Origin: Bog-756 sp963828385
GTDB taxonomy: Bacteria; Actinomycetota; Acidimicrobiia; Acidimicrobiales; RAAP-2
Assembly (NCBI GenBank): GCA_963828385.1
Contig: CAWHEF010000002.1
Span: 124,001 to 188,000, forward strand
Reading direction: 5' to 3'
DNA: 64,000 bases
The notes beneath the pieces are model-generated. The model saw nothing but the letters and a program-made list of their open reading frames with translations. It had not been told where the DNA came from and searched no databases. Below are positions 16,699 through 27,034 of the stretch, piece by piece. Made by a program: the position numbers and the translations under genes. Every line of letters begins with the position of its first letter. The first letter of the stretch is position 1.

Positions 16699-17321
16699 TT
16701 ACGAATTCGCTCCCGAAAACTCCACACCCACGCTGCCATAGTGGCACGCAATCTGGTCAGGCCCGTTCGAATTCGGCCCTTGACGGTCCCTTCCGGCACC
16801 TGCAGTATCTTCGCCACCTCTCGGTAAGTGTGGCCGTCGAAGTACGCCAGCTCGATCGGTTTGCGCATGTCGGGGGGAAGGGCAGTCATGGACTCCTTGA
16901 TTTGGTCGGCCACGGTCAGGTCCCAGACTTGATCCTCGACGTCGTAGCCGGCGTTCGCCGTGTCTCGCCAGGTCCGCTCCTCTCGGCATTTGCGAGACTC
17001 ATTGGAGCGAATCAGGTCCACTGATCTTCCGTGAGTGCGGGTCAAGAGGAACGATCGCAGCGCTCCCCGTTGTGGGTCGAACTGCTCGGGATGCTGCCAG
17101 AGGCCCAAGAACACCTCTTGGGCGATCTCTTCGGCGTATGAGCCGTCACGGATGACGCGCCTGGCCAAGGCAATGACAGCTCTGCCGTGGCGTTGATAGA
17201 CCTCCGCCATGGCCGCCTCATGACCTCGAGCGATCTGCACCACCAGGTTGGCATCGCCGGCCGTGTGCAGCGAAGAGGTCGCTGGCTTCACCCCGGGACC
17301 GCTGCCCCTCTCTCCACGCAC
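16530..17321 (-). CDS. SigK-like ECF sigma factor
   Basis: Region 2 covers VYQRHGRAVIALARRVIRD and AEEIAQEVFLGLWQHPEQFDP (residues about 40-85). Region 4 covers ALPPDMRKPIELAYFDGHTYREVA and VPEGTVKGRIRTGLTRLR (about 145-195). The recognisable protein ends near residue 210 (FRERIRKW). The frame then runs another 55 or so residues through the anti-sigma start region, overlapping it by 169 bp with arginine/serine-rich sequence. A short true C-terminus or a frameshift is likely. GTG 17321 is the track start; a GTG at 17291 is an alternative. Confidence 0.85.
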   Translation of the reverse strand: MRGERGSGPGVKPATSSLHTAGDANLVVQIARGHEAAMAEVYQRHGRAVIALARRVIRDGSYAEEIAQEVFLGLWQHPEQFDPQRGALRSFLLTRTHGRSVDLIRSNESRKCREERTWRDTANAGYDVEDQVWDLTVADQIKESMTALPPDMRKPIELAYFDGHTYREVAKILQVPEGTVKGRIRTGLTRLRATMAAWVWSFRERIRKWGLRATCRTRNWRISSDRTPWMRSSPTRGQSSKHTFTTVRSVRPRWTVITRSPAS

Positions 17322-17627
17322 CGAACGTTTCTACCCCAGTCCGGTACGAACCAACCGGCGTCGTCCGCACAGGACGGCATTGACAAGCGCATGGTCATGA
17401 GGGATGAATCCGCCACGCTCCCGACGAAATGCGAGGTGCTGGAAGTGCGGCAAGACCGAAGGCGACGACACGCTGAGCCCGAAGGCTGAGCCCGAAGGCG
17501 ACGACACGCTGAGCCCGAAGGCGACGACACGCTGAGCCCGAATGCGACCGCACGACGTCGGACAGACGTACAGACGTAGTGTGCGGGTCGATGGGGATCC
17601 GGTGGAGGCCGATCACGGGCGGGGCGG
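17322..17627. other. 306-bp intergenic region between divergent transcripts
   Basis: No convincing gene is seen. It separates the minus-strand ECF sigma gene from the plus-strand broken transporter and contains the tandem repeat at 17461-17542. Short ORFs in it are low-complexity readings of the repeat. Confidence 0.6.
17461..17542. repeat. 23-bp tandem repeat, three full copies and one partial
   Basis: The unit GGCGACGACACGCTGAGCCCGAA occurs at 17461-17483, 17497-17519 and 17520-17542. A 13-bp truncated copy lies at 17484-17496. Each unit with its neighbour forms GCCCGAAGGC, a small stem with a CGAA loop. Copies are identical, suggesting recent expansion. Direct tandem contact without spacers excludes a CRISPR array. 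Confidence 0.85.
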
Positions 17628-19740
17628 ATGACCGGGATTGAGGTGCCGGAGGGCATCGGCGGCCGAACGACGCTCTCCGGATCCGCCGGCCGCGCCCGCC
17701 GCCGGGCCACGGTCGTCGTGCCCATCGCCCTCATCGTGGTCCAGCTCACCGTGTTCCCCATGCCGGGGCGTTTGGTTGCAGGGCGCGACCTTCGGACTTC
17801 TGGGAGCGCTCATGGCGGTAGGCCTGGCGCTTGTCTATCGCCTGAACAGGGTGGTCAACTTCGCCCAGGGGGACCTGGGCAGTGCCCCAGCGGTGCTCGC
17901 GTTCGGGCTGGTGGGGCTGTCGGGCGTCAATTACTTCCTCGGGCTGATGACGGGGTTGGTGGCCACGTGTCATCCTCACCGCCGTCGTCGAGATACTGGT
18001 CGTTCGACGATTCGCCCGCTCGCCCCGGCTGATGCTGACGGTGGTCACCATCGGGCTGTCCCAGGCCCTGATCGTTGTGGCCCTGCTGACTCCCCGAACA
18101 TCTGGGCGCAGGCTCCCCTCAGCAGCGCCTCGGCCCATGTTCCCTGGCACCTCTCCATCGCCATCTCACCGATCATCTTTTCCGCCGACGACGTCGTGGC
18201 GGTGGCCGTGTCGCTCCTGGCGCTGGCCGGCGGTGGCGCTGTGGTTTCGACTCACCGACCTCGGCATCGCCACCCGGGCCACCGGAGACCGTCGTGACCG
18301 GGCCGCGATGCTTGGCATTCCCGTCAACCGGTTGCAGACCTTGACCTGGGTGGTCGCAGGCGTGCTCTCGTTTCTCAGCGTCTTCTTGAAGGCGGCAATT
18401 GTCGGACTCCCGCTCGATCCCACCTTCAGCCTGACCGCCCTGGTCAGCGCCTCGGCCGCCCTGGCCCTCGGCGGGTTCACCGATCTGCCGATGGTGGCAT
18501 TGGCAGCGGTGTCGGTCGGCACCCTCGAGTGGGGGGTCAACTACGACGGGCCTCCTCACCCACGCTTGGTGCTGGCGGTCGTGGCCGGCGTGGTGCTGCT
18601 CGGGATGTTTTTCCGCCAGCTGACGCTGCCGGCCCGCAGCCGCCGGAGCAGCAGCGAGCAGTGGGCGCTCTCGGCTGGCGTGCGGGAGATGCCGGTCGCC
18701 CTGTGGCGGTTGGTCGGAGGTGCGGCTGGCCTCGCTGGGTGCGGCCGTCGGCCTGCTGGCATTCCTGGTGACGCTGCCGCTGTGGCTGGGCCGGGCAGCA
18801 TGCTCGAGGTCTCCACCATGGTGGTCCTGGCCATAGTCGGGTGTTCGATCGTCGTGCTCACGGGCTGGGCGGGACAGGTCACGCTGGGCCAGATGTCCTT
18901 CGCCGCCGTGGGTGCGGTCACCGGGGCGGTGGCCATGATCGACTGGCACTGGGACCTCAGCCTCGCCCTGCTCGCCGCTGGTGCGGCCGGTGCAGTCGTG
19001 GCCTTCGCCGTGGGTCTGCCGACCCGCCGGCTCGACGGCGTGTTCGTGGCCGTGACCACGCTCGCCTTCGGCCTGGCTGCGTCGGGCTACTTCCTCGACC
19101 GCCAGGAGTTCTCCTGGATCCCCGGCGGCCAGCTGCCGACCCCCACGGCTGTTCGGCATACCGCTGGTCTCGCAGAACGGCGTGTTCGCCACCTGCCTCG
19201 GGGTCGCCGTCCTCGTGGTCGTGGCCATGAGCGGGCTGCGTCACAGCCGTTTCGGACGCGTTCTGCGGGCTCTGAGTACGAACGAGCGGGCCGTGGCCGG
19301 CTTCGGAGCCGACGTGGACCGCGCCAAGCTCAGCGCCTTCGGTGTCTCAGGGTTCATCGCCGGGCTGGCCGGATGCCTGTTGGTGGTGGTCAATCAGCAG
19401 TACGTCGAGTCGTCCTTCACGGTGACGACGAGCCTGGCGGTGTTCACCGCAACAGCCGTCGGCGGACTCGGCTCGGTGGTTGGCGCCGTCGCCGGGGGCG
19501 GCCCTGTTCGGGGGGAGCAGGTGTTCCTGCCACCTAGCTGGCAGCTGTTCCCGGCGGCCTTCGGCATCCTGTTGGTGCTCATGCTGTTCCCGGGAGGGAT
19601 CGCCGGTCTCCTTTTCGCGGGCCGCGACCAGCTCCTCCCTGGTCGCCCGGCGGCACGGCGCAGACGGCCATCGACCGATCTCACCACCGGCGTGGTCAGG
19701 GAGCCGTTGGCCTCCCCCGGCGGTCCATCCGGGAACGGCT
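17628..19740 (+). pseudogene. LivH-LivM-type HAAT permease fusion (transporter A), multiply frameshifted
   Basis: Recognisable LivH then LivM segments are scattered over three frames. Examples are VYRLNRVVNFAQGDLGS near 17840 and RLMLTVVTIGLSQALIVVALL near 18030. Others are DRAAMLGIPVNRLQTLTWVVAG near 18300, IVVLTGWAGQVTLGQMSFAAVGA near 18850 and VSGFIAGLAGCLLVVVNQQYVESSF near 19350. Frame changes fall near 17765, 17965, 18095, 18235, 18720, 18785 and 19145, plus a compensating pair near 19500. The intact relative at 53168-55159 has the same LivH-LivM order. As written, no full product can be made. End is approximate. Confidence 0.75.
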
Positions 19741-19840
19741 CGCGGCCCCGACGGAGGCCCGGAGCGGCGCCTTTTCGCGCCGTGCTCGTCCCCTCAGGGC
19801 CGGCCAAGGCGGTCAACCCGGGGCAGCCGGCCGGTGGACC

Positions 19841-22030
19841 GTGCAAGGCCAGGAGCATCGCCGGGCTGGGCGGCCGGCGCCCCTGTTCCCCCTGGCCGTC
19901 CTCTTCTCGATCCAGCTGCTCGATCAGGCCACCCAGAGCGCCTTCAACGTGTTGATTCCCAACATCCGTGACGCCTTCCACCTCTCCAACTCGGAGATCC
20001 TCACCATCGCCGCCCTGGCCGGGCCGCCGCGCTGCTCGGGACGGTGCCCGTGGCGTGGCTGGCGGACCGAACCGTCCGGGTGCCGATCGCGCTGGTCGGT
20101 GCCGGTGGGTGCTGCGTTCTCGATCTCGCTCGGGCTTGGCACCCACCGCCGTGGTACTGGCCGATCATGCTGTGCGGCGTCTACCTGGGCCAGGCGGTCA
20201 TCTTCCCCACCCACAACTCGTTGATCGCCGACTACTACCCGGTCGAGGCGAGGACCCGGGTGTACTCGGCCCACCGGGCGGGGCTCTCCCTCGGGCCCGT
20301 GGCCGGAGTGCTGGTCGGGGCTGGGCTGACCGCTGCCTTCAGCTGGCGGGTGCCCTTCGTGGCTTTCGCCGTCCCCATCCTGATCATGGTCGTGGTGGGC
20401 TCCGCCTCCGGGAGCCGCCCCGAGGGCGCTTCGAGGAGGCGGCCCTCCGACACCCGGGTCCCGAGGCGGCCCTGCTCGCGAGGCGGCTATCGCCCGAACG
20501 CGGTGGCGAGAGCCGGTGGCCGGCGCGCTCGGTCCCTTGCCGCCCGAGGCACCGGCCGGTGCCCCCTGAGCCTCCCCCCTCCTTCTGCGAGGCCTGGCGG
20601 ATGGTGTGGAAGATCGGCGTACTGCGGCGGATCTTTGTCGCCCTGCCCTTCCTGGCCGCTGCCATCGCCGGGTTCACGTCGCTGGCCTCGTTGCAGTACC
20701 AGCAGACGTTCCATCTCGGCGTGTTCGACCGCGCCATCCTTGGCCCCCGTGCAGGTGTTCGTGCTCGGCGGCCTGGCCTCGGGGCAGCCGTGGCCACCCG
20801 CCTGGCGGCACGGGGGTACTCCAGGCTGTTCTCGATGCTGGCGGTCGGCGCAGTCGCCGCCTCCGCCTTCGCCGTCCTGTTCGCACTGGCTCCCTCGGTA
20901 CCCGTCGCCTTCTTCGCCGACGCCGGCATCGAGGCCTCGCTGGCCATCGTCGGCCCCGGGGTCCTCGCCGCCCTGTCCGTTGGCCATCCCGGCCCGGGCC
21001 CGCTCCGTCGGTTTCTCCATCGGCGCCCTGTTCGTGCTGCCCGGCCTGATCGTCATTCCTCTGGTCGGGGCCATGGGAGATGCCATCGGCTTCCGCTACG
21101 GGATGTTGCTGCTGGTTCCCGTCTTCCTCTCGGGGGACTGATCGTGGCCAGTGCCGGGTCGCTGATCGACGCCGACGTCCGCAACGTCTGGCTGTCGGCC
21201 CGCACCCGCCAGGAGATGCTGGCCGCCCGCGCCCGGGGCGAACTGCCGCTGCTCGCCGTCCGGGGCCTGGCCGTGGGCTACGACGGCGTGCCGGTGCTGT
21301 CGGTGGTCGACATCGAGATCGCCGAGGGAGAGGTGGTAGCGCCTGCTCGGCACCAACGGGGCCGGGAAGTCAACGCTGCTCCGGTCCATCGGCGGGGTGA
21401 CCGAGGCCGACAGCGGCGCCATCGTCTTCAACGGGCGGGACATCACCCACGCTCCGCCCGACGAGATTGCCCGGTTGGGCATCGGCCAGATGCCAGGGGG
21501 TGCCGGCGTGTTCCCCACCCTGAGCGTGGAGGAGAACCTGCGTGCCGCGGCCTGGCAGGAGCGCCGGCACCGGAGCGAAGCCGAGGACTCCATTCGCGAC
21601 ATCCTGGGTCAGTTCGAGCAGCTGACACCCGCAGGGGCGACCGGGCCGGCGACCTCTCAGGCGGGCAGCAGCAATGCTGGCCCTGGCCATGGTGCTGCTG
21701 GCCTCGCCCAGGCTCTTGCTCATCGACGAGCTGTCGCTCGGGCTGGCGCCCATCGTCGTGGAGCAGCTACTCGATTCGGTGCGGACACTGCGGACGCCGG
21801 GACGGCCATCATCCTGGTGGAGCAGTCGGTCAACGTGGCCGTCTCCGTCTCCGACCGGGTCTACGTGATGGACTCGGGGGAGATCCGCTTCACGGGATCC
21901 GCCGACCACGTGCGGGACCACCCCGAGCTCCTCTGGTCGATATTCATCCAGCGCGGCGAGAGCGACGAGAGGTCGAGGGGGCACATACCGGCAGGCACGG
22001 AGGACGGGGCGGGCGTGGTGGAGGCGATCC
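19841..22030 (+). pseudogene. MFS permease-LivF ATPase fusion (transporter A), multiply frameshifted
   Basis: The MFS part is seen in pieces: QLLDQATQSAFNVLIPNIRDAFHLS near 19920 and VAWLADRTVRVPIALVGAG near 20050. Further pieces are LIADYYPVEARTRVYSAHRAG near 20230 and FVALPFLAAAIAGFTSLASLQYQQTFH near 20640. The LivF part follows with LLGTNGAGKSTLLRSIGG near 21340, LALAMVLLASPRLLLIDELSLGLAP near 21680 and ILVEQSVNVAVSVSDRVYVMD near 21815. About ten single-base frame changes are needed. The SGGQQQ-MLAL junction near 21675 and the Walker A junction near 21342 each need one base. Same domain order as the intact gene at 50952. Limits approximate. Confidence 0.7.
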
Positions 22031-22032
22031 CG

Positions 22033-22926
22033 ATGAGGGAGCCGACGGCCGTGCCCCCGGGTGGTGACGGTCCCCAGCCGGTCCTGCAGGTGTCGGAGGC
22101 GTCGGTGACCTTCGGGGGGATCAGCGCCCTCGACGACGTGACCTTCGAGGCCCGGTCCGGCGAGGTGGTGGGGATCATCGGGCCGAACGGAGCCGGGAAG
22201 ACGACGCTCATCGACGCCGTGTCCGGGTTCACGAGGCTGGACGCCGGGCGCATCATGCTCCTCGGGCGGGATGTGTCCACCCTGTCGGCTGCCGCCAGGG
22301 CGCGCCGTCGACTCGGCCGGTCGTTCCAGGACTCCTCGCTGTTCACCGGGCTTTCGGTCCGCGACACCCTGGCCGTCGCCCTCGAACGGTTCATCGATGT
22401 CGTCGACCCGGTGAACGCCGCCCTGCGTCCTCCCTTCCAGGTCGACACCGAGGCTGGGATCTTCCGACGGGTGGACGAGCTGATCGGGCTGTTCGGGCTC
22501 GAGCGGTACGCCGACGCGTTCTTGAGCGAGCTGTCTACCGGAACCCGACGACTGGTCGACCTCGCCGCGGTGGTGGGACATGCGCCCTCGGTCGTACTCC
22601 TCGACGAGCCCACATCGGGGATCGCCCAGCGCGAGGTGGAGGCCATGGCCGCACTGCTCCGCGAGGTCCAGCACAGCCTCGACGCCACCTTCGTGGTCGT
22701 CGAGCACGACATCGCCTTCGTGCGCGAGCTCGCCGACCGTCTCGTCGCCCTCGACCGGGGCCGAGTGCTGGCCGAGGGCCGCCCCGACGAGGTGCTGGAC
22801 AGCGCCGAGGTGGAAGAGGCATTCCTCGGCAGCGACCCGCTCGCCCGCCGGCGGTCGGGCTCCCTTCCGGACCCGGCGGCCGATGTCTCTGGCGGCCCAC
22901 CCTCGGCCACACTGGACGCCCGATGA
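22033..22926 (+). CDS. livG: HAAT ABC transporter ATPase LivG-type (transporter A)
   Basis: Intact 297-residue ATPase. Walker A is IGPNGAGKTTLID, the extended LivG-type FQDSSLFTGLSVRDTLAVAL follows, the signature is degenerate (ELSTGTRRLVDLAA in place of LSGGQ) and Walker B is VVLLDEPTSGIAQ. D-loop and H-switch (VVEHDIAFV) are present. ATG 22033 has a GGTGGAGG SD. The frame is open upstream into the LivF fragment, so a read-through fusion cannot be excluded. ATGA overlap couples it to the binding-protein gene. The STGTR signature recurs in the transporter B LivG. Confidence 0.87.
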   Translation: MREPTAVPPGGDGPQPVLQVSEASVTFGGISALDDVTFEARSGEVVGIIGPNGAGKTTLIDAVSGFTRLDAGRIMLLGRDVSTLSAAARARRRLGRSFQDSSLFTGLSVRDTLAVALERFIDVVDPVNAALRPPFQVDTEAGIFRRVDELIGLFGLERYADAFLSELSTGTRRLVDLAAVVGHAPSVVLLDEPTSGIAQREVEAMAALLREVQHSLDATFVVVEHDIAFVRELADRLVALDRGRVLAEGRPDEVLDSAEVEEAFLGSDPLARRRSGSLPDPAADVSGGPPSATLDAR

Positions 22927-24647
22927 GCGAGGACAGACCGTGGCCCAGAGTGGGTCGACTGCGCCGGGTGGGCCCGGCCCTCATCGTGGTCGCCGCCCTC
23001 ATCGCCGCCGGCGTGACCGCCACCGTGCGCTCGACGGGCAGCTCGTCGGCACCGGCCGGGGGAGCCGGAACGGCCTCAACCAACCCGTCGAAGCTCGCCG
23101 ACGATCCGCGACTCCCGGTCACCTACCAGATGGCCGAACGGGCAGGGACGGTCTCCCACTACCAGTGGTCGAGGGGGTGTGACCCGAAGACCGGTCGCCT
23201 GTCGATGCCCTCCATCTACGCTCCTCCCTGCGTCGCCGTGTCCAAAGGCGTGACCCCCGGAGCGAGCGCTCCGGGGGTCACGTCGAAGACGATCACCGTC
23301 GCCTACTACGTCCCGCCCCCGGGGGACATCACCGCTGCCTTCGGGAGCGCGGCAGGCAACACGGCGACCAACCTCGAGACGGCGGAGCGATACACCGACT
23401 TGTTCAACACCGTCATGCCGCTCAGCGGGCGCAAGGTCGTCGTCGTCCCGTTCAACGCGTCGGGGACGAGTGACAACGCCGTCGCCGCCCGGGCGGACGC
23501 CATCCGGGTGGGCCAGCAGATCCATGCCTTCGCATCGATCGGCGGCCCGGCGCAGACTCCCGCGTACCAAGACGAGCTGGCCCGTGAGCACGTCCTGTGC
23601 CTGTCATGTGCGCTCGGGGCCCCCTACTCGGAGTACGAGCAGGACGCTCCGTATCTCTGGGGCGTGCTCCCGGCATCGGACACCGTCCTCACCGAGGCGT
23701 TCCGCTATATCACCACCCAGCTCATGCACCGGGACGCCGCATACGCCGGCGATCCCGCTTTCCGCACCGAGAAGCGGCGGTTCGCGCTCGTCAAGTACGA
23801 CCAGAACCCGCCGATCTTCGGCTCCCTGACCCAGGAGCTCGACCGCAAGTTCGCCAGCACCCACCTCACCTTCGCCGACCAGGAGACCTACCTTCTCGAC
23901 CTCGGCGACCTCCCCGGTGAGGCGGCCACCCTCGCCGAGCACCTGAAGCATTCCGGAGCCACCACGGTCGTCTTCGCCGGAGATCCCATCATGCCGATCT
24001 ATCTGACCAAGGCGTGCGCCGCCATCGGCTACTACCCCGAGTGGGTGATCACCGGCACTGTTCTCACCTATGCGACAACCCTCGGCCGTCTCTACGACCA
24101 ACAGGAGTGGGCGCACGCCTTCGGGATCTCGCTGCTGGCCGTCCCCATCCCCGTGCGCGACGGTGACGCCTACTCCGTCTACCGGTGGTTCTACGGCACC
24201 GATCCGCCCGCTGCCCTCACGGCGCCGGCGATCCTGCCACCCATCGAGCAGCTGTTCGACGGGATCGAGCTGGCCGGTCCCGACCTCACCCCTGATACGT
24301 TCGCCGGCGGCCTGTTCCGCCAGCCCCCGACCGGTGGCGGTCCGACCACCCCGCTCAGCAGCTACGGCGAGCAGGGAGCACCACCCCGTCCCAGCTACGC
24401 CACGCCGACCGACTACACGTTCGTCTGGTACGACGCCACGGCCAAGGGCCAGGACGAGGAAGGTGCCGACGGCACCGGCATGATGCGGTACGTCGACGGT
24501 GGGCACCGGTACCTGGCTTCGAGCGGGCCGGCCTCCAAGGTCCCGATGTTCGACGACGCAGGGACCCTCACCTCCCTGACCACACCTCCTCCCCGCGACC
24601 AACCGCCGAAGTACCCACCGTGGCCCGGTTCGCCGGCAGCGGGCTGA
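22923..24647 (+). CDS. type 1 periplasmic-binding protein of HAAT transporter A
   Basis: A 574-residue substrate-binding protein. An N-terminal signal/anchor helix (VGPALIVVAALIAAGVTATV, about residues 16-35) is followed by a LivJ-like Venus-flytrap domain (SKTITVAYYVPPPGDITAAFG, HAFASIGGPAQTPAYQDEL, SGATTVVFAGDPIMPIYL). It is longer than classical LivJ (about 350-400), with a cysteine-containing N-terminal segment. ATGA overlap with livG indicates a shared transcript. Ligand unknown; large HAAT-type proteins in Actinomycetota often bind non-amino-acid ligands. The gene is intact although the permease genes upstream are broken. Confidence 0.83.
   Translation: MSEDRPWPRVGRLRRVGPALIVVAALIAAGVTATVRSTGSSSAPAGGAGTASTNPSKLADDPRLPVTYQMAERAGTVSHYQWSRGCDPKTGRLSMPSIYAPPCVAVSKGVTPGASAPGVTSKTITVAYYVPPPGDITAAFGSAAGNTATNLETAERYTDLFNTVMPLSGRKVVVVPFNASGTSDNAVAARADAIRVGQQIHAFASIGGPAQTPAYQDELAREHVLCLSCALGAPYSEYEQDAPYLWGVLPASDTVLTEAFRYITTQLMHRDAAYAGDPAFRTEKRRFALVKYDQNPPIFGSLTQELDRKFASTHLTFADQETYLLDLGDLPGEAATLAEHLKHSGATTVVFAGDPIMPIYLTKACAAIGYYPEWVITGTVLTYATTLGRLYDQQEWAHAFGISLLAVPIPVRDGDAYSVYRWFYGTDPPAALTAPAILPPIEQLFDGIELAGPDLTPDTFAGGLFRQPPTGGGPTTPLSSYGEQGAPPRPSYATPTDYTFVWYDATAKGQDEEGADGTGMMRYVDGGHRYLASSGPASKVPMFDDAGTLTSLTTPPPRDQPPKYPPWPGSPAAG
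23250..23281. repeat. perfect 14-bp inverted repeat inside the binding-protein gene
   Basis: GTGACCCCCGGAGC (23250-23263) is exactly complementary to GCTCCGGGGGTCAC (23268-23281) around a GAGC loop. It encodes VTPGASAPGVT in the linker region of the binding protein. Confidence 0.8.
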
Positions 24648-24729
24648 TCACCCGACGCACAAGCCCGCTCGGCATGAGAACGGCTCCGGCCGGAATCCGG
24701 CTGCCGCCGGCGAGGGATGATACGGGGGG

Positions 24730-26275
24730 ATGAAGCAGCCTCCTGACGCTCGTGACCGGCGGACTACCCCCACCGTCCCTGTGGGAACGGTCGGCGCCCA
24801 GCGTTGGGTGGCCGTTCGCCACCGGGCCTTCGGCACGATCCTCGCCGTCGCTCTGGTCGTGGTGCTCGGAGCGATCATGTTCCCGCTGCGAAGTCACCTG
24901 AGCGTGGCGACCACGGCGCTTGTCCTGGTGGTGCCGGTCGTGGCCGGTGTGGCGCTGGGTGGATTCGTTGCCGGGATCGTCGCCATTGCATTGGGGTTCC
25001 TGGTCTACGACTTCGTGTTCATCCCGCCCTACTACACGCTGTCGGTCGGTCAGGCCCAGAATTGGGCCGCGCTCGGGGTGTACGCGGTAGTCATGGTGGT
25101 GGTGGCTCAGGTGGTGGCTCGCCTGAATGCGGCGCGAACCGAAGCACAGCTTCGGGCCGTCGAACTTCGTCGGCTGCTCGACCTCTCCGAGCTCCTTGTC
25201 CGGGAGTCATCCTTGCCGGAGCTGTTGGAGACGATCGTGACCACCTCGGCATCTGCCTTCGACCTGGCCGGCGCCTCACTCCTCTTGCCGGTGGGCGGAC
25301 GTCTGGAGCTGGTGGCTTCGGCCGGTGTGCCACTCTCGGCTCAGGAGCTTCGCCGGCTCTCAATCTCGTCCGGGGTTCCGATCAGCATGGAAAGTGCAAT
25401 CGTCGGTCAAGGCGCGATCCAGGCGGTCGCCCTTAGTGCTTCGGGGCAGGCCATTGGACTGCTTGCCCTGCGGGGACTGCCGGTAACCCGAGGTGGAAAC
25501 GAACTCCTGCGAACGTTCGCCAACCACCTCGCCCTAACGCTGGAACGGGCCCAGCTCCAAGAGCAAGCAGTCCGCACCCATCTGCTCGAGGAGGTCGACC
25601 ACGTTCGACGCTCGCTCGTCGGTGCCGTCTCTCATGACCTACGCACACCGCTCGCCACCATCAAGGTGGCGGCTTCGACCCTCATCGACCCGGAGGCCGA
25701 TGTGGACGTGGCCGGATCCCGAGAGCTGCTCGGACTGATCGACCTGCAGGTGGACCGCCTGGACCGGCTGGTGTCCAACCTCCTCGATATGACCAGGATC
25801 CAGTCGGGAGCGCTGGAGCTTCGACTCCGGCCGACATCGATGAGCGATCTGGTGGACGAGGCCCTTTCGGTACTCGGACCCTCGAACGCTGCCGAGCGGG
25901 TGAGGTGGCGGGCGCCGACCGACCTGCCCTTGGTGGACGTCGACCACGTGCTCATCTGCCAGGTGCTGGCCAACCTCATCGACAACGCCACGCGCGTACT
26001 CGTTCGCCGGCACGCCGGTAACCGTGACCGCCACTCGTCGCACCGATGGTCTGGTCGAGGTGGCAGTGGCCGACCGTGGACCAGGCGTGGACCCCGACGA
26101 GCGGGACAGCATCTTCGAGATGTTCAACCGGCGCGAAGCAGGCGGCCGTGGTGGCCTGGGACTGGCCATCGCCAGAGCGTTTCTGGACGCACACGGACAG
26201 CGCATCTGGATGGAGGACGGCAAGAGGAGTGGCGCCCGCTTCACGTTCACCCTACCGGCGGCGAAGGATCTCTGA
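24730..26275 (+). CDS. kdpD: KdpD C-terminal-like sensor histidine kinase (DUF4118-GAF-HisKA-HATPase), one-base frameshift
   Basis: Transmembrane sensor kinase lacking the N-terminal KdpD and Usp domains, which are encoded separately at 31964. Residues about 30-135 form the DUF4118 four-helix membrane block (FVFIPPYYTLSV), then a GAF-like region. HisKA follows with VGAVSHDLRTPLATIKVA (phospho-His about 302) and HATPase_c with LANLIDNATR. After NATR the frame is lost at about 25993-25996. Dropping one base gives NATRYSFAGTPVTVTATRR and joins the rest (VADRGPGVD, GLGLAIARAFLDAHG) ending at 26275. It sits directly before kdpE. Single-base error or inactivation are both possible. Confidence 0.85.
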
Positions 26276-26278
26276 GCG

Positions 26279-26953
26279 ATGGCGCGGGTGCTCGTGGTCG
26301 ACGATGACCGGGCGCTGCTGCGGGCGCTTCGGGTGGGGCTGACCGCACGAGGTCACGTGGTCATTCTGGCCGTCGACGGTGAGGACGGACTGACGAAGGC
26401 AGCGCTCGAAGACCCGGAGGTGGTCGTGCTCGATCTCGGTCTTCCCGACCTCGACGGCCTCCACGTCTGCCACCGCCTACGCCAATGGAGCGATGTGCCC
26501 ATCATCGTGCTCTCGGCCGACGGCCTGGAGGATCGAAAAGTGAGGGCGCTTGACGGTGGAGCAAATGACTACGTCACAAAACCCTTCGGCATGGCGGAGC
26601 TGGAGGCACGGATTCGCGCCGCCGTGCGCAACCGTGCCCAGGACGACGAGGAGCGCGGCCGTCTGGTGGTCGGCCCCCTGGACCTCGATCTTGTGTATCA
26701 CGGCGTACTGCTCGACGGACGGTCCATGCAGCTCACGGCTAAGGAGTTCGATCTGTTGGCTTACCTGGCACGCCACGCCGGCCGGGTGTGTACGCATCAG
26801 ATGATCCTGGGCGCCGTGTGGGGTGGTGCGTACGGCAGCGAGGCCGAATCCCTCCGGGTCTACGTCTCCCGGCTACGTCGCAAGCTCGGCGACCCCGACG
26901 GGCGCATCCTGCGCACGTCACCCGGCATCGGCTACTCCCTTTCAGCCGACTGA
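26279..26953 (+). CDS. kdpE: KdpE response regulator (OmpR/PhoB family)
   Basis: A 224-residue two-domain regulator. The receiver (residues 1-118) has the DD pair (VVDDDR), the phospho-Asp in VVVLDLGLPDLDG and lysine in DYVTKPFGMAELEARI. The C-terminal winged helix has LTAKEFDLLAYLARHAGRV and SLRVYVSRLRRKLGD. It starts 3 bp after the kinase stop. GTTCAC repeats suited to an OmpR/PhoB-type dimer lie 80-120 bp downstream, before kdpF, so it probably activates kdpFABC. Confidence 0.93.
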   Translation: MARVLVVDDDRALLRALRVGLTARGHVVILAVDGEDGLTKAALEDPEVVVLDLGLPDLDGLHVCHRLRQWSDVPIIVLSADGLEDRKVRALDGGANDYVTKPFGMAELEARIRAAVRNRAQDDEERGRLVVGPLDLDLVYHGVLLDGRSMQLTAKEFDLLAYLARHAGRVCTHQMILGAVWGGAYGSEAESLRVYVSRLRRKLGDPDGRILRTSPGIGYSLSAD

Positions 26954-27034
26954 CCGAGCCCGACCGAGCGATTTTCCGCAGATCGATATCGCGACTGGGA
27001 CACCAGCCGACCCGCCGGGCGAGAATTACGAACT

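Noticed and set aside
17461..17542. CRISPR array
   Set aside because: The repeats are directly adjacent with no unique spacers, and there are no cas genes nearby.
17395..17616. Small repetitive minus-strand protein
   Set aside because: It is only the translation of the tandem repeat, without a start signal or conservation.
21397..22926. Natural LivF-LivG fusion in transporter A
   Set aside because: The frame is open across the junction, but a good SD and ATG at 22033 start LivG and transporter B keeps them separate. The lack of a LivF stop may reflect nearby frameshifts.
23250..23281. Intrinsic terminator
   Set aside because: No U-run follows and the stem lies inside an intact, conserved coding frame.
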